Part shown: one piece after another, positions 1 to 8,086 of the stretch | Layout: each line of letters starts with the position of its first letter | How positions within the stretch are numbered: position 1 is the stretch's first letter | From: Pseudomonadota bacterium | GTDB taxonomy: Bacteria > Pseudomonadota > Gammaproteobacteria > Burkholderiales > Burkholderiaceae_E | NCBI GenBank assembly: GCA_023389055.1 | Contig: JAEWFA010000028.1 | Location: forward strand, 1-40,092 | Length of the DNA stretch: 40,092 bases | Direction of reading: 5' to 3' | Notes under the pieces: generated by a model | The model's input: the letters and a program-made list of their open reading frames with translations, nothing else | Database searches by the model: none | What the model was told of the DNA's origin: nothing | Program-made: the position numbers and the translations under genes

Positions 1-203
1 AGGCGATCCATCCGGAGGGGCACATCAACCCCAACGAGTGCATCAGCTGCCTGCACTGCCAGGTGCTGTACCACCACGACCACAAGTGCCCGGTGCGCGT
101 GCAGCGCCGCGTCAAGCGCGAGAAACGCGAGGCGACCGCGCGGCCCGCGGTGGGGGTCGAGATGCCGGTGACGGTGCGCCGGCGCGTGAGCGACTCCGCG
201 TGA
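1..203 (+). CDS. nosR: NosR, C-terminal end (partial)
   Basis: The frame open from position 3 to the TGA at 201-203 gives the last 66 residues of a protein cut by the window edge. It contains the Cys-rich stretch ECISCLHC, then HHDHKCPV and a basic tail (KREKRE). This is the characteristic end of NosR, the membrane flavo-iron-sulfur protein that supports maturation of, and electron supply to, nitrous oxide reductase NosZ. In the family these cysteines lie on the cytoplasmic side after the polyferredoxin domain. No nos gene follows, so nosR is the last gene of its cluster on this side; nosZ and the rest would have to lie upstream of the window. Identity is read from the motif and tail only, since the FMN-binding and membrane parts are missing. 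Confidence 0.88.
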   Translation, partial: AIHPEGHINPNECISCLHCQVLYHHDHKCPVRVQRRVKREKREATARPAVGVEMPVTVRRRVSDSA

Positions 204-204
204 C

Positions 205-1755
205 GTGAGCGCCGGCCTTCGGGAAGCGCCGGCCCCTGTGCGCAGCAGGTACACTTCCCGCGCTGTGTCGTCGCGTCCGCTCGTGCAGGTCTTTGCCAAT
301 CGTCGCATCGCGGCGATGCTCCTGCTCGGTTTCGCCAGCGGCCTGCCGCTCGCGCTCACCGCCGGAACGCTGCAGGCCTGGCTCACCGTCGAAGGCCTCG
401 ACGTGAAGACGATCGGCTTCTTCGCGCTGGTCGGCCTGCCGTACACCTTCAAGTTCGTCTGGGCGCCGTTGGCCGATCGCTTCGAGCCGCCGCTGCTCGG
501 GCGGCGGCGCGGCTGGTTGTTCGTCACGCAGCTCGGGCTGGCGGCGCTGTGTTTCGTGATGGCTCTGCTCGATCCGCGCGTCTCGGTCGTCGCCGTCGGG
601 GCCTGTGCGGTGGCGATGGCGTTCCTGTCGGCCTCGCAGGACATCGTCTTCGACGCGTATCGCACCGACCTGCTTGCCGACGAGGAGCGCGGCGCCGGCG
701 CCGCGGTTTCGGTGCTCGGCTATCGGGTCGCGATGCTCGTCTCCGGCGGTCTGGCGATGATCGTCGCCGACCAGTGGCTCGGCTGGCCAGGAATGTTCCG
801 TTCGATGGGCGTGCTCTTCGTCGTCCTGTCGCTGGTGACGGTATGGGCGCCGAAGGTGCCGAAGGCCGATGCGATCGCCAGCGACGTTCGCGCCGAGCTG
901 GTCGGCTTCGTCGCGATGCTCGCGGCGGGGGCGGCTGCCTTCTGGTTGTTGCGCCAGCTTCCGTGGCACTGGTTCGGCTCGGGCCGTTTCGCTTCGCTGG
1001 CCGCCGATACGATCGTGCTCGTGCTCGCCTGCGTGGCGGCGCTGCAGGCGGCGCGCCGCGCGGGCTTTCCGTCGTTCCTCGCGCCCTGGGATGCGTTCTT
1101 CCTCCGCGATCGCGCGGCGGCCTTGCTGGCGATGATCGTGCTGTACAAACTCGGCGACGCCTTCGCCGGAAGCCTGTCGACGACCTTCCTGATTCGCGGC
1201 GCGGGCTTCACGCCGACCGAGGTCGGCGCCGTCAACAAGGTGCTCGGCCTCGTTGCGACGATCGTCGGCGCATTGGCCGGTGGTGCGTGGCTCGCGAAGC
1301 GCCCGCTGTACGCGTCGCTGATGCTCTTCGGCGTTCTGCAGGCGGTGTCGAACTTCGGCTACTGGCTGCTCGCGATCGCTCCTAAGAGCTACACGCTGAT
1401 GGCCGCGGCGATCGGCTTCGAGAACCTGTGCGGCGGCATGGGTACCGCCGCCTTCGTCGCGTTCCTGATGGCGCTCACCGACCGGCGCTTCTCCGCGGCG
1501 CAATACGCGTTGTTGTCGGCGCTGGCGGCGGTGGGGCGCGTCTACGTCGGTCCGGTGTCGGGCGTATACGTCGACGCCTTCGGCTGGCCTGCGTTCTTCG
1601 TGTTCTCGGTAGCGGCCGCGCTTCCCGGGCTCGCGCTGCTGCGCTGGTTGCGCACCGACGTCCGCGCGCTCGACGCTTCGCGCGAGGCGCCGGCGCCCGT
1701 GACGCGCGCGAGCGAACCGGCGGCGCGCGCAGCACCGGCCGCCGTGCGCCGCTGA
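205..1755 (+). CDS. AmpG-like MFS permease
   Basis: This 516-aa polytopic membrane protein belongs to the MFS branch of AmpG and related acyl-/muropeptide permeases. The first helices carry the hallmark GFASGLPLALT, followed by GLPYTFKFVWAPLADR at about residues 77-92, and about 12 hydrophobic segments can be counted. AmpG imports anhydro-muropeptides for cell-wall recycling. The family also contains siderophore and unknown-substrate members, and no recycling genes are adjacent, so the substrate is uncertain. The start is ambiguous: GTG at 205, one base after the nosR stop, adds 20 residues before a better-looking GTG at 265, and neither has a convincing Shine-Dalgarno sequence. The last 35 or so residues are an Ala/Arg/Pro-rich tail with no visible function. 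Confidence 0.85.
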   Translation: MSAGLREAPAPVRSRYTSRAVSSRPLVQVFANRRIAAMLLLGFASGLPLALTAGTLQAWLTVEGLDVKTIGFFALVGLPYTFKFVWAPLADRFEPPLLGRRRGWLFVTQLGLAALCFVMALLDPRVSVVAVGACAVAMAFLSASQDIVFDAYRTDLLADEERGAGAAVSVLGYRVAMLVSGGLAMIVADQWLGWPGMFRSMGVLFVVLSLVTVWAPKVPKADAIASDVRAELVGFVAMLAAGAAAFWLLRQLPWHWFGSGRFASLAADTIVLVLACVAALQAARRAGFPSFLAPWDAFFLRDRAAALLAMIVLYKLGDAFAGSLSTTFLIRGAGFTPTEVGAVNKVLGLVATIVGALAGGAWLAKRPLYASLMLFGVLQAVSNFGYWLLAIAPKSYTLMAAAIGFENLCGGMGTAAFVAFLMALTDRRFSAAQYALLSALAAVGRVYVGPVSGVYVDAFGWPAFFVFSVAAALPGLALLRWLRTDVRALDASREAPAPVTRASEPAARAAPAAVRR

Positions 1756-1827
1756 ACGACGCCAATCGCACGCGGCCGCGCGCCGCGCGGATGGCGCGTC
1801 GCCGCGCGTTCCGCTTCGTCGCGGCCG

Positions 1828-2208
1828 TCAGTGCAGCTCCTGGTGCAGGCACAGGTAGTTGCCTTCGCTGTCGCGGAACCACGCGGCCTTCTCGGAGCCC
1901 AGCACGCAGACGTGATTCACGGTGCGCAGTTCGGGAACGTCGTAGTCCTCGAAGACGACGCCTTTCGCTTCGAGGTCCGACAACTCTTTCTCGATGTCGT
2001 TCACCTCGAAACTGAGCGCAGTGTGGTCGGCCGGCCGGGAGTCGGGGCGCAACAGCAGCGCGAGCACCGTGTTCGCGCACCGGTAGCGCAGCGACCCGTC
2101 GGGCGTGGGCCCCAACGGCTCGAGGCCGAGCTTGTCTTCGTAGAAGCGGCTGGCGCGGTCGAGATCGGCGACGCGCAGCATCGTCGTCATGGGAGCGATG
2201 CTCAACAT
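1828..2208 (-). CDS. VOC/glyoxalase-fold protein
   Basis: A 126-aa single-domain protein of the vicinal-oxygen-chelate superfamily (glyoxalase/bleomycin-resistance/dioxygenase fold). The N-terminus TMLRVADLDRASRFYEDKLG is the usual first beta-alpha-beta unit, and WFRDSEGNYLCLHQ is the usual last strand pair. H62 in DHTALSF and E122 or H121 near the end could be metal ligands. A lone domain of this size normally dimerises to make its active sites. The gene is convergent with the AmpG-like gene and divergent from the TRAP operon. The reaction cannot be set from sequence; lyase, dioxygenase and antibiotic-binding roles all occur in the family. Confidence 0.85.
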   Translation of the reverse strand: MLSIAPMTTMLRVADLDRASRFYEDKLGLEPLGPTPDGSLRYRCANTVLALLLRPDSRPADHTALSFEVNDIEKELSDLEAKGVVFEDYDVPELRTVNHVCVLGSEKAAWFRDSEGNYLCLHQELH

Positions 2209-2308
2209 GGCAGTCTCCGTGGAGGGCCGGGCCTTCGATTATTCGCCGATCGACGCGACCCGCATAGTCGGCCGGCGCTGGCCGCGCGCAGCAGGCTTAT
2301 CCCTGTCG

Positions 2309-2323
2309 ACGAATCGAATTCGT
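2309..2323. promoter_or_regulatory. Small inverted repeat in divergent promoter region
   Basis: ACGAAT and ATTCGT are separated by CGA, a perfect 6-3-6 dyad, in the 240-bp gap between the VOC gene (leftward) and the TRAP operon (rightward). The position suits a regulator site for either gene. No further copy was noticed and no regulator is adjacent, so this is only a candidate. The rest of the gap shows no recognisable RNA gene or reading frame. Confidence 0.25.
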
Positions 2324-2448
2324 TCGCGCAACGGCAGAACGGGCGTAAAAGGGCGGCTTCGCGGTATCGGTGGGTCTGGGCAGCGAGTCCGGGCACGATC
2401 GATCGGACGGCTCCCTTTCCCGAGGTGCAACCAGCACGGGGAGTCGTC

Positions 2449-3564
2449 ATGCCAGGCAATTCGCAGATCAGGGATCGTTCACGTCGCTCGTTCGTCGCCG
2501 CATCCGCAGCCGGCGGCGCGGCGGCGGTTGCCGCTCCGTTCGTCGCCAACGCGCAGGCGGCGAGCACCACCAGCTGGAAGGTGCAGACCTCGTGGCCCGC
2601 GGGCGTGGGCCTGGAGACCTTTCGCAAGTGGTGCGCGTCGATCAAGGAGAAGACCGGCGGCGAGCTCGAGTTCAAGGGTTTCGCCGCGAAGGAAGTCGTC
2701 GGCGATTTCGAGCTGCTCGACGGCGTGAAGAACGGTGTGCTCGAAGCGATGAACTCGTTTCCTGTCTACTGGGTCGGCAAGATTCCGGCCACCGCGTTCC
2801 TCAGCTCGTACCTGATGGGGCTGCGGTATCCGCACGAGTGGGACGTCTTCTTCTACAGCCGCGACGGGCTGAAGATGGCCCGCGAGGTGTACGCGAAGCA
2901 GGGGCTGCATTTCGTCAACCGTATCCACCACGGACCGAACATCATCCACTCGAAGAAGCCGATCCGGTCGATCGACGACTTCAATGGGCTGAAGCTGCGC
3001 GTTCCCGGCGGCATGATCGCCGAGGGATTCGCGGCAGCGGGCGCACGCACGACGCTGCTGCCCGGCGGCGAAGTGTTCTCGGCGCTCGAGAAAGGAACGA
3101 TCGACGCGGCCGACTACACCGGCCCTGCGGTGAACTGGGACCTCGGCTTCCAGCAGGTCACGAAGTTCATCTCGATGGGGCCGGTGGGGCTCGAGTCGAT
3201 CTACCAGCCGGTCGACCTGATGGACTTCGTCGTCGGGATGAACCACTGGAACAAGCTCTCGGCGAAGATGAAGCAGTTCGTCGAGATGGAGGTCCAGGTG
3301 TATTCGAACGAGCATCATGCGGCGATCCAGAAGGCCGATATGGAGGCGTGGCCGAAGTTCGCGAAGGCGGGCACCGAAGTGAGCCGCCTGCGTCCCGAAG
3401 ACCTCGACAAGTTCCAGCGGATCGCGGTGCCGATCTGGTTCAAGTGGGCGAACAAGGACAAGGATGCCGCGCGCGTGTTCAAGACGCAGCTCGAGATCAT
3501 GGAGTCGCCGAGCTTCGGCTACGTGACGCCCGACATGTACAAGGGGCAGCACCTGGACGTCTGA
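2449..3564 (+). CDS. TRAP transporter substrate-binding protein (DctP family)
   Basis: A 371-aa periplasmic binding protein. ATG 2449 was chosen because a purine-rich GGGGAG lies about 6 bases upstream and the protein then begins with an export signal: RDRSRRSFVAAS at residues 8-19 resembles a Tat motif and is followed by an Ala-rich core and a likely cleavage after ANAQA near residue 37. The mature part begins SWKVQTSWPAGVGLETF and contains GLKLRVPGGMIAEGFAAAG, the conserved DctP ligand-binding region, plus GPAVNWDLGFQQVTK. This resembles the keto-acid/lactate-type branch (the mannitol/chloroaromatic annotation group), which often uses Tat-like signals, but the ligand is not determined. It is the first gene of a three-gene TRAP operon with the two permease genes directly downstream. 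Confidence 0.92.
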   Translation: MPGNSQIRDRSRRSFVAASAAGGAAAVAAPFVANAQAASTTSWKVQTSWPAGVGLETFRKWCASIKEKTGGELEFKGFAAKEVVGDFELLDGVKNGVLEAMNSFPVYWVGKIPATAFLSSYLMGLRYPHEWDVFFYSRDGLKMAREVYAKQGLHFVNRIHHGPNIIHSKKPIRSIDDFNGLKLRVPGGMIAEGFAAAGARTTLLPGGEVFSALEKGTIDAADYTGPAVNWDLGFQQVTKFISMGPVGLESIYQPVDLMDFVVGMNHWNKLSAKMKQFVEMEVQVYSNEHHAAIQKADMEAWPKFAKAGTEVSRLRPEDLDKFQRIAVPIWFKWANKDKDAARVFKTQLEIMESPSFGYVTPDMYKGQHLDV

Positions 3565-3577
3565 CGCGGGTCCTTCG

Positions 3578-4735
3578 ATGCCCGCGCTCACCTTCATCCT
3601 CCCGCACTGGCTGTACTGGTCGGGTTTGCTGCTGTTCCCGCTGGCGGCGATGTGGCTCGTTCGCCGCCAGCGGAGGCTGAATCCGGGTCCGCGCCCGTAT
3701 TTCTTCCTGGCGTACCTGTTCTGGGCGTGCGCGGGCTTCATCGGGATGCACCGCTTCTACCTGAAGAGCCTGTGGGGGCTGGTGTTCATCCCGGTGTTCC
3801 TCGCGATCCTGTACGGCAACAGCCACATCCGCGACGAGCGCGAGAACGTCTCGCGCACCCGCGCCGCGGTCGAGCAGTCCGAGCCGGCGCTGCAGCGGCT
3901 GCAGCGGCGTGCGGCCGACGATGCCGCGAGCGTCTCCGCGGCGGAGCTCGACACCGCACGCGCCGACGCGCAGCGAACGCGCGCCGAGGCCGACGAGGCA
4001 GAGGGCAATCTCGCCAGATGGCGACGGACGACGACGCTGGCCGCACTGCTGCTCGCGGCGATGCTGCTGGCCGACGCCGTGCTGATGCCGTGGCTGGTTC
4101 GGCGCCGGCGCCGGATCGAGCAGGCGCGCATTGCGGGCGTCGCCGCGGCGCCGGCCATGCCCGCGCCCCCGATCCCGGGCGCCGGAACCGGCGAGGACCC
4201 GACGCTCGGCCTGCGGGGCCGCTTCACCGGATGGATCGATACGTTGAACGGATACGTCGGCGAGTACGTCTCCTACTGGGGGGTGATCGCGGTCTTCGTC
4301 TACTACTACGAGGTGGTCGCGCGCTACGTCTTCAATTCGCCGACCAACTGGGTGCACGAGAGCATGTTCCTGATGTTCGGCATGCAGTACATGCTGTCGG
4401 GCGCCTATGGCTATCGCGACGACTCGCACGTGCGCGTCGACATCCTCTATGCCCGGCTGTCGCCGAGGGCGCGCGCCGCCTGCGACGTCTTCACGTCGAT
4501 CTTCTTCTTCATTTTCACTGTCACGATGCTCGTCACCGGGTGGCGCTTCGCGATGGACTCGATCGGCTTCGACGAGCATTCGTTCACCGAGTGGGGCGTC
4601 CAGTACTGGCCGGTGAAGCTGATGATCCCGATCGGCGCGGCGCTGATCGTCCTGCAGGGCATTGCGCGGCTCGCGAAGGACGTCCTGCTGCTGGTGGGCG
4701 GGCCCGCGTCGCTGCAACCGGCGAGCGAGGCCTGA
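3578..4735 (+). CDS. TRAP small permease fused to TM2-like and coiled-coil N-terminal region
   Basis: A 385-aa protein, about twice the normal DctQ length (about 160-200 aa). Residues 1-90 hold two or three hydrophobic segments. The second contains CAGFIGMHRFYLKS, which closely resembles the TM2 domain signature (G-x-H-R-F-Y-L). Residues about 88-145 are charged, Ala/Glu/Arg-rich and heptad-like, so probably coiled coil. Another membrane helix follows at about 147-168 and a Pro/Ala linker to about 205. The C-terminal 175 residues are an ordinary DctQ domain (YYYEVVARYVFNSPTNWVHE, then DDSHVRVDIL). It begins 13 bases after the binding-protein stop and ends 3 bases before the large permease. 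DctQ forms the membrane complex with DctM; the role of the added region is unknown. Confidence 0.88.
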   Translation: MPALTFILPHWLYWSGLLLFPLAAMWLVRRQRRLNPGPRPYFFLAYLFWACAGFIGMHRFYLKSLWGLVFIPVFLAILYGNSHIRDERENVSRTRAAVEQSEPALQRLQRRAADDAASVSAAELDTARADAQRTRAEADEAEGNLARWRRTTTLAALLLAAMLLADAVLMPWLVRRRRRIEQARIAGVAAAPAMPAPPIPGAGTGEDPTLGLRGRFTGWIDTLNGYVGEYVSYWGVIAVFVYYYEVVARYVFNSPTNWVHESMFLMFGMQYMLSGAYGYRDDSHVRVDILYARLSPRARAACDVFTSIFFFIFTVTMLVTGWRFAMDSIGFDEHSFTEWGVQYWPVKLMIPIGAALIVLQGIARLAKDVLLLVGGPASLQPASEA

Positions 4736-4738
4736 GCC

Positions 4739-6112
4739 GTGGGCCTCGAACTGAGCATCGAGTGGCTCAGCCTGCTGCTGTTCGGTTCGCTCGGGCTGCT
4801 GCTGCTGCTCGGGCTGCCGATGGCGTTCTGCACCGGCAGCCTCGCGGTGATCTTCCTCTACGTGTTCGGCACGCCGCAGATCCTGAACATGCTGCCGTCG
4901 CGCGTGTTCCCGTTCATGACCGACTACCAGCTCTCGGCGGTGCCGCTGTTCATCTTCATGGCGGCGATGCTCGAGAAGGCCGGAATCATCGAGGACCTGT
5001 TCGAGGTCGTCTACAAGTGGCTCGGCGGCTTGAAGGGCGGGCTGGCGTCGGCCACCGTCGTTTCGTGCACGGCGCTCGCCGCGATGGTAGGCGTGGTGGG
5101 CGCCACCGAGATCACGATGGGGATGATCGCGCTGCCGGCGATGCTGCGAAAGAAGTACGAGCCGAAGCTCGCCTGCGGATCGCTGCTGGCCGGCGGCACG
5201 CTCGGCATCCTGATCCCGCCTTCGGTGATGGCGATCGTCTATGCCGTCGTCGCGCAACAGTCGCTCGGCGAACTGCTCGCCGGCTCCGTGTTCCCGGGCT
5301 TCCTGCTCTCGGGGCTGTACGTGGGCTACATCACGGTGCGCTGCTACCTGAACCCCGCGCTCGGGCCGGCGCTGCCGCTCGAGGAGCGCGTGAGCTTCGG
5401 CGAGAAGCTGCGCCTGCTGCGCGGAACGATCACGCCGATCCTGTTGATCATCCTCGTTCTCGGCGTGATCTTCTTCGGCATCGCCACGCCGGTGGAAGCT
5501 GCCGGCATCGGCACCTTCGGTGCGCTCGCCGTCAGCGCGCTGCATCGTCGCCTCGATTGGGTCGCGATCCAGGAGGCGTCGATCGCGACGCTGAAGGCCA
5601 CCGCGATGGTGATGTGGATCTTCTTCGGCGCGACGATGTTCGTCGGCTTCTTCATCGTGAAGGGCGGGCAGACCTTCGTCGCCAACTCGATCCTCGGCAC
5701 GGGCCTGCCGCCCTACGGGATCCTCGCGCTGATGATGGGCATCCTGATCGTGCTCGGCATGTTCCTCGATTGGGTCGGCATCCTGCTGCTGACGGTGCCG
5801 ATCTTCCTGCCGATCATGACGAGCCTCGCGTTCGATGGGATGTTCGGACTGCCCGGCGTGAAGCCCGACGACGTCGGGCTGTGGTACGGCGTGATCTTCA
5901 TGGTGAACATGCAGATGGCCTTCCTCAGCCCGCCGTTCGGCTATTCGCTGTTCTATCTGAAGAGCGTCGCGCCGCCGCAGATCTCGATGGCGATGATCTT
6001 CCGGGCGGCGGTGCCGTTCCTGCTGCTGCAGGCGCTGGCGCTGGCGCTGTGCATCGCATTCCCGCAGATCGTGCTGTGGCTGCCGCGGCAGCTCTACGCG
6101 GGCGCCGGCTGA
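4739..6112 (+). CDS. TRAP transporter large permease (DctM family)
   Basis: A 457-aa, roughly 12-helix membrane protein typical in length for DctM, the ion-coupled transport subunit of TRAP systems. Family landmarks include the early GLPMAFCTGSLAV, then VVGATEITMGMIALPAMLRK and GGTLGILIPPSVMAIVYAVV, with a later repeat of the same type (FLDWVGILLLTVPIFLPI). GTG 4739 is used as start; it lies 3 bases after the small-permease stop, consistent with translational coupling. It completes the binding protein, small permease and large permease set, so the operon should be functional. This branch has an insertion near NMQMAFLSPPFGYSLFYLK, which is also common in the mannitol/chloroaromatic-type subgroup. 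Confidence 0.93.
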   Translation: MGLELSIEWLSLLLFGSLGLLLLLGLPMAFCTGSLAVIFLYVFGTPQILNMLPSRVFPFMTDYQLSAVPLFIFMAAMLEKAGIIEDLFEVVYKWLGGLKGGLASATVVSCTALAAMVGVVGATEITMGMIALPAMLRKKYEPKLACGSLLAGGTLGILIPPSVMAIVYAVVAQQSLGELLAGSVFPGFLLSGLYVGYITVRCYLNPALGPALPLEERVSFGEKLRLLRGTITPILLIILVLGVIFFGIATPVEAAGIGTFGALAVSALHRRLDWVAIQEASIATLKATAMVMWIFFGATMFVGFFIVKGGQTFVANSILGTGLPPYGILALMMGILIVLGMFLDWVGILLLTVPIFLPIMTSLAFDGMFGLPGVKPDDVGLWYGVIFMVNMQMAFLSPPFGYSLFYLKSVAPPQISMAMIFRAAVPFLLLQALALALCIAFPQIVLWLPRQLYAGAG

Positions 6113-6150
6113 GCGCGCGCAACGAGCGTCGGCCGGGCGGGTGCACAATT

Positions 6151-6169
6151 CCGGGTTGTACCAACCCGG
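6151..6169. promoter_or_regulatory. Perfect 8-bp inverted repeat before the thiolase gene
   Basis: CCGGGTTG and CAACCCGG form a perfect 8-bp stem with a 3-base TAC centre, located 10 bases before the thiolase GTG. There is no following T-run, so an intrinsic terminator for the TRAP operon is unlikely. Its place on the leader and its 19-bp size suit a repressor operator, possibly GntR or TetR type, for a degradative gene. It could also fold in the mRNA near the ribosome-binding region. Confidence 0.4.
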
Positions 6170-6179
6170 GAATCGAGCC

Positions 6180-7382
6180 GTGAACGAAGTCTTCCTCTGC
6201 GACGGCGTGCGAACGCCGATCGGCCGCTATGCGGGCGCGCTCTCCGCCGTGCGCGCCGACGACCTGGCCGCAGTCCCGCTGAAAGCGCTGCTCGCGCGCA
6301 ATCCGGATCTCGATCCGTCGGCCGTCGGCGAGGTGATCCTCGGCTGCGCGAACCAGGCCGGCGAAGACAACCGCAACGTCGCGCGAATGGCGCTGCTGCT
6401 GGCCGGCTACCCCGTCGAGATTCCCGGCGCCACGGTCAACCGGTTGTGCGGTTCGGGCATGGACGCGTTCGGCACGATCGCGCGGGCGATCCGCTGCGGC
6501 GAGATCGAACTGGGCATCGCCGGCGGCGTCGAGAGCATGTCGCGCGCGCCGTTCGTGATGCCGAAGGCGCAGAGCGCATTCGCGCGCGAGAGCGCCATCT
6601 ACGACACCACGATCGGCTGGCGCTTCGTCAACGCGCAGATGAAGCGGCAGTACGGCGTCGACTCGATGCCCGAGACCGCCGAGAACGTCGCGGTCGAGCA
6701 TCGCATCTCCCGCGAGGACCAGGACGCGATGGCGCTGCGCAGCCAGCAGCGCGCAGCGCGCGCGCAGCGCGACGGCTATTTCGCCGAGGAGATCGTCGCG
6801 GTGACTATCCCGCAGAGAAAGGGCGAGTTCCTCGTCGTCGATCGCGACGAGCATCCGCGAGAGACGACGATCGACGCGCTGGCGAAGCTCAAGCCGATCG
6901 TGCGCCCGGACGGCACGATCACCGCGGGCAACGCCTCGGGCGTGAACGACGGTGCCGCCGCGCTGATCCTGGCAACCGAGGCGGCCGCGCGCCGCTTCGG
7001 CCTGACGCCGCGCGCGCGTTTCGTCGCGATGGCGACCGCGGGCGTGGCGCCACGCGTGATGGGGATCGGGCCCGCGCCGGCCGTTGGCCGGCTGCTCGCG
7101 CGAACCGGGCACGCGATCGACGACGTCGACCTGATCGAACTGAACGAGGCTTTCGCGGCGCAGGGGCTCGCCGTGCTGCGTGCGCTGGGCGTGCCGGACG
7201 ACGCCGAGTCGGTGAATCCGAACGGCGGCGCGATCGCGCTCGGCCACCCGCTGGGCATGTCGGGGGCGCGCCTCGTGCTCACCGCCGCGCACCAGTTGCA
7301 GCGCAGCGGCGGTCGCCGCGCCGTCGCGACGATGTGCATCGGCGTAGGGCAGGGCATTGCGACGATGATCGAACGCGTCTGA
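6180..7382 (+). CDS. pcaF: 3-oxoadipyl-CoA thiolase
   Basis: A 400-aa thiolase. It cleaves 3-oxoadipyl-CoA with CoA to succinyl-CoA and acetyl-CoA, the last step of the beta-ketoadipate and phenylacetate routes. The start is GTG 6180, giving the family N-terminus MNEVFLCDGVRTPIGRYAGA; an upstream in-frame GTG at 6141 would add only leader sequence. The nucleophile Cys90 is in NRLCGSGMD, the catalytic His356 in NPNGGAIALGHPLG, and the acid/base Cys386 in MCIGVGQG. The long stretches GEDNRNVARMALLLAG and DTTIGWRFVN are typical of PcaF/PaaJ rather than FadA or PhaA. No other pca or paa gene is adjacent, so it appears to be an orphan copy. The specific substrate is inferred from resemblance to PcaF/PaaJ. 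Confidence 0.92.
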   Translation: MNEVFLCDGVRTPIGRYAGALSAVRADDLAAVPLKALLARNPDLDPSAVGEVILGCANQAGEDNRNVARMALLLAGYPVEIPGATVNRLCGSGMDAFGTIARAIRCGEIELGIAGGVESMSRAPFVMPKAQSAFARESAIYDTTIGWRFVNAQMKRQYGVDSMPETAENVAVEHRISREDQDAMALRSQQRAARAQRDGYFAEEIVAVTIPQRKGEFLVVDRDEHPRETTIDALAKLKPIVRPDGTITAGNASGVNDGAAALILATEAAARRFGLTPRARFVAMATAGVAPRVMGIGPAPAVGRLLARTGHAIDDVDLIELNEAFAAQGLAVLRALGVPDDAESVNPNGGAIALGHPLGMSGARLVLTAAHQLQRSGGRRAVATMCIGVGQGIATMIERV

Positions 7383-7509
7383 AGCTGTCGGCAACCCAGT
7401 ACGGGGGCCGTCGAACTTCCCCTACATACGTTGGCCCTGGGGCCGCGTAGAGTCGGTCGAGCGCAAGCGCCCGAAGCGGCTGCCTTCGGCGCAGCCCGCT
7501 TCCCGCCTT

Positions 7510-7540
7510 CTTGAAATCGGCCGCCATCGCCCGGACGTAA
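7510..7540 (+). promoter_or_regulatory. Candidate sigma-32 (heat-shock) promoter of hsp20
   Basis: CTTGAAA at 7510-7516 is an exact match to the core of the RpoH -35 element. After 13 bases, CCCGGACGTAA at 7530-7540 partly resembles the C-rich RpoH -10 element (CCCCATnTA type). It lies about 55 bp before the hsp20 start, where a heat-shock promoter is expected. The -10 match is imperfect, so this is a candidate. The rest of the 214-bp gap between the thiolase and hsp20 shows nothing else that I can recognise. Confidence 0.5.
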
Positions 7541-7596
7541 TGCCCGGAGCGGCCGGTCGAAGGATCCGGCCGACGCAGACCAACAGGAGCGACAAC

Positions 7597-8025
7597 ATGG
7601 CCCGACTTTCCGTTTACGACCCGTTCGCCGAAGTGTTCCCGGAACTGTTCCGGGGCGTTTTCCAGCCGCCCGCTCGCGCTGCAGGCGAGTCCGGCGGCGC
7701 GCTCGAGATCCGTGTCGACGTCAAGGAGGCCGACGGCGCCTACAAGGTGCAGGCCGAGATGCCCGGCGTGAAGAAGGACGACATCCAGGTGCAGATCGAC
7801 GGCAACCGGGTATCGATCAGTGCCGAGGTCAAGCGCGAATCGGAACAGAAGGAAGGCGAGCGCGTGCTGCGCAGCGAGCGGTACTACGGCTCGGTCGGAC
7901 GGACGTTCCAGCTGGCTTCGGAGATCGACGAGGCCGCGGCCAATGCGAAGTTCGAGGACGGCGTACTGACGTTGACGCTGCCGAAGAAGCAAGCGCCCGC
8001 TGCCAAGCGGCTGCAGATCAGCTGA
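7597..8025 (+). CDS. Hsp20/alpha-crystallin small heat-shock protein
   Basis: A 142-aa cytoplasmic ATP-independent holdase. ATG 7597 has AGGAG 8 bases upstream; an in-frame ATG at 7540 lies inside the probable promoter and is rejected. Residues about 36-135 form the alpha-crystallin domain: VDVKEADGAYKVQAEMPGVK opens it, RSERYYGSVGRTFQL is the conserved beta6-7 region, and FEDGVLTLTLPKK is the usual closing motif (A-x-x-x-n-G-v-L). The short C-terminal tail lacks a clear I/V-x-I/V, with only LQIS at the end. The gene stands alone behind a sigma-32-like promoter. The family binds unfolding proteins and hands them to DnaK/ClpB. Confidence 0.93.
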   Translation: MARLSVYDPFAEVFPELFRGVFQPPARAAGESGGALEIRVDVKEADGAYKVQAEMPGVKKDDIQVQIDGNRVSISAEVKRESEQKEGERVLRSERYYGSVGRTFQLASEIDEAAANAKFEDGVLTLTLPKKQAPAAKRLQIS

Positions 8026-8046
8026 GAAAGCAAGCGTGAAGCGCGC

Positions 8047-8060
8047 GCGCCGCCCGGCGC
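8047..8060. terminator. GC hairpin between convergent genes
   Basis: GCGCCG and CGGCGC can pair around a tight CC centre in the 61-bp gap between hsp20 and the copper chaperone gene, which converge. There is no T-run on either side. It could slow or end transcription in both directions, but GC-rich sequence of this kind often forms such dyads by chance. Confidence 0.25.
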
Positions 8061-8086
8061 CGCGCGCCTCGACTGCGAGAGCGGGA

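Noticed and set aside
3497..6148. An 883-codon open frame on the minus strand opposite the TRAP permease genes
   Set aside because: The product is Arg/Glu/His/Gln-rich and without domains, the typical antisense reading of GC-rich membrane-protein genes. The forward frames encode complete TRAP subunits.
6151..6169. Intrinsic terminator of the first TRAP operon
   Set aside because: The stem has a 3-base loop and no T-run, so a regulatory site is more likely.
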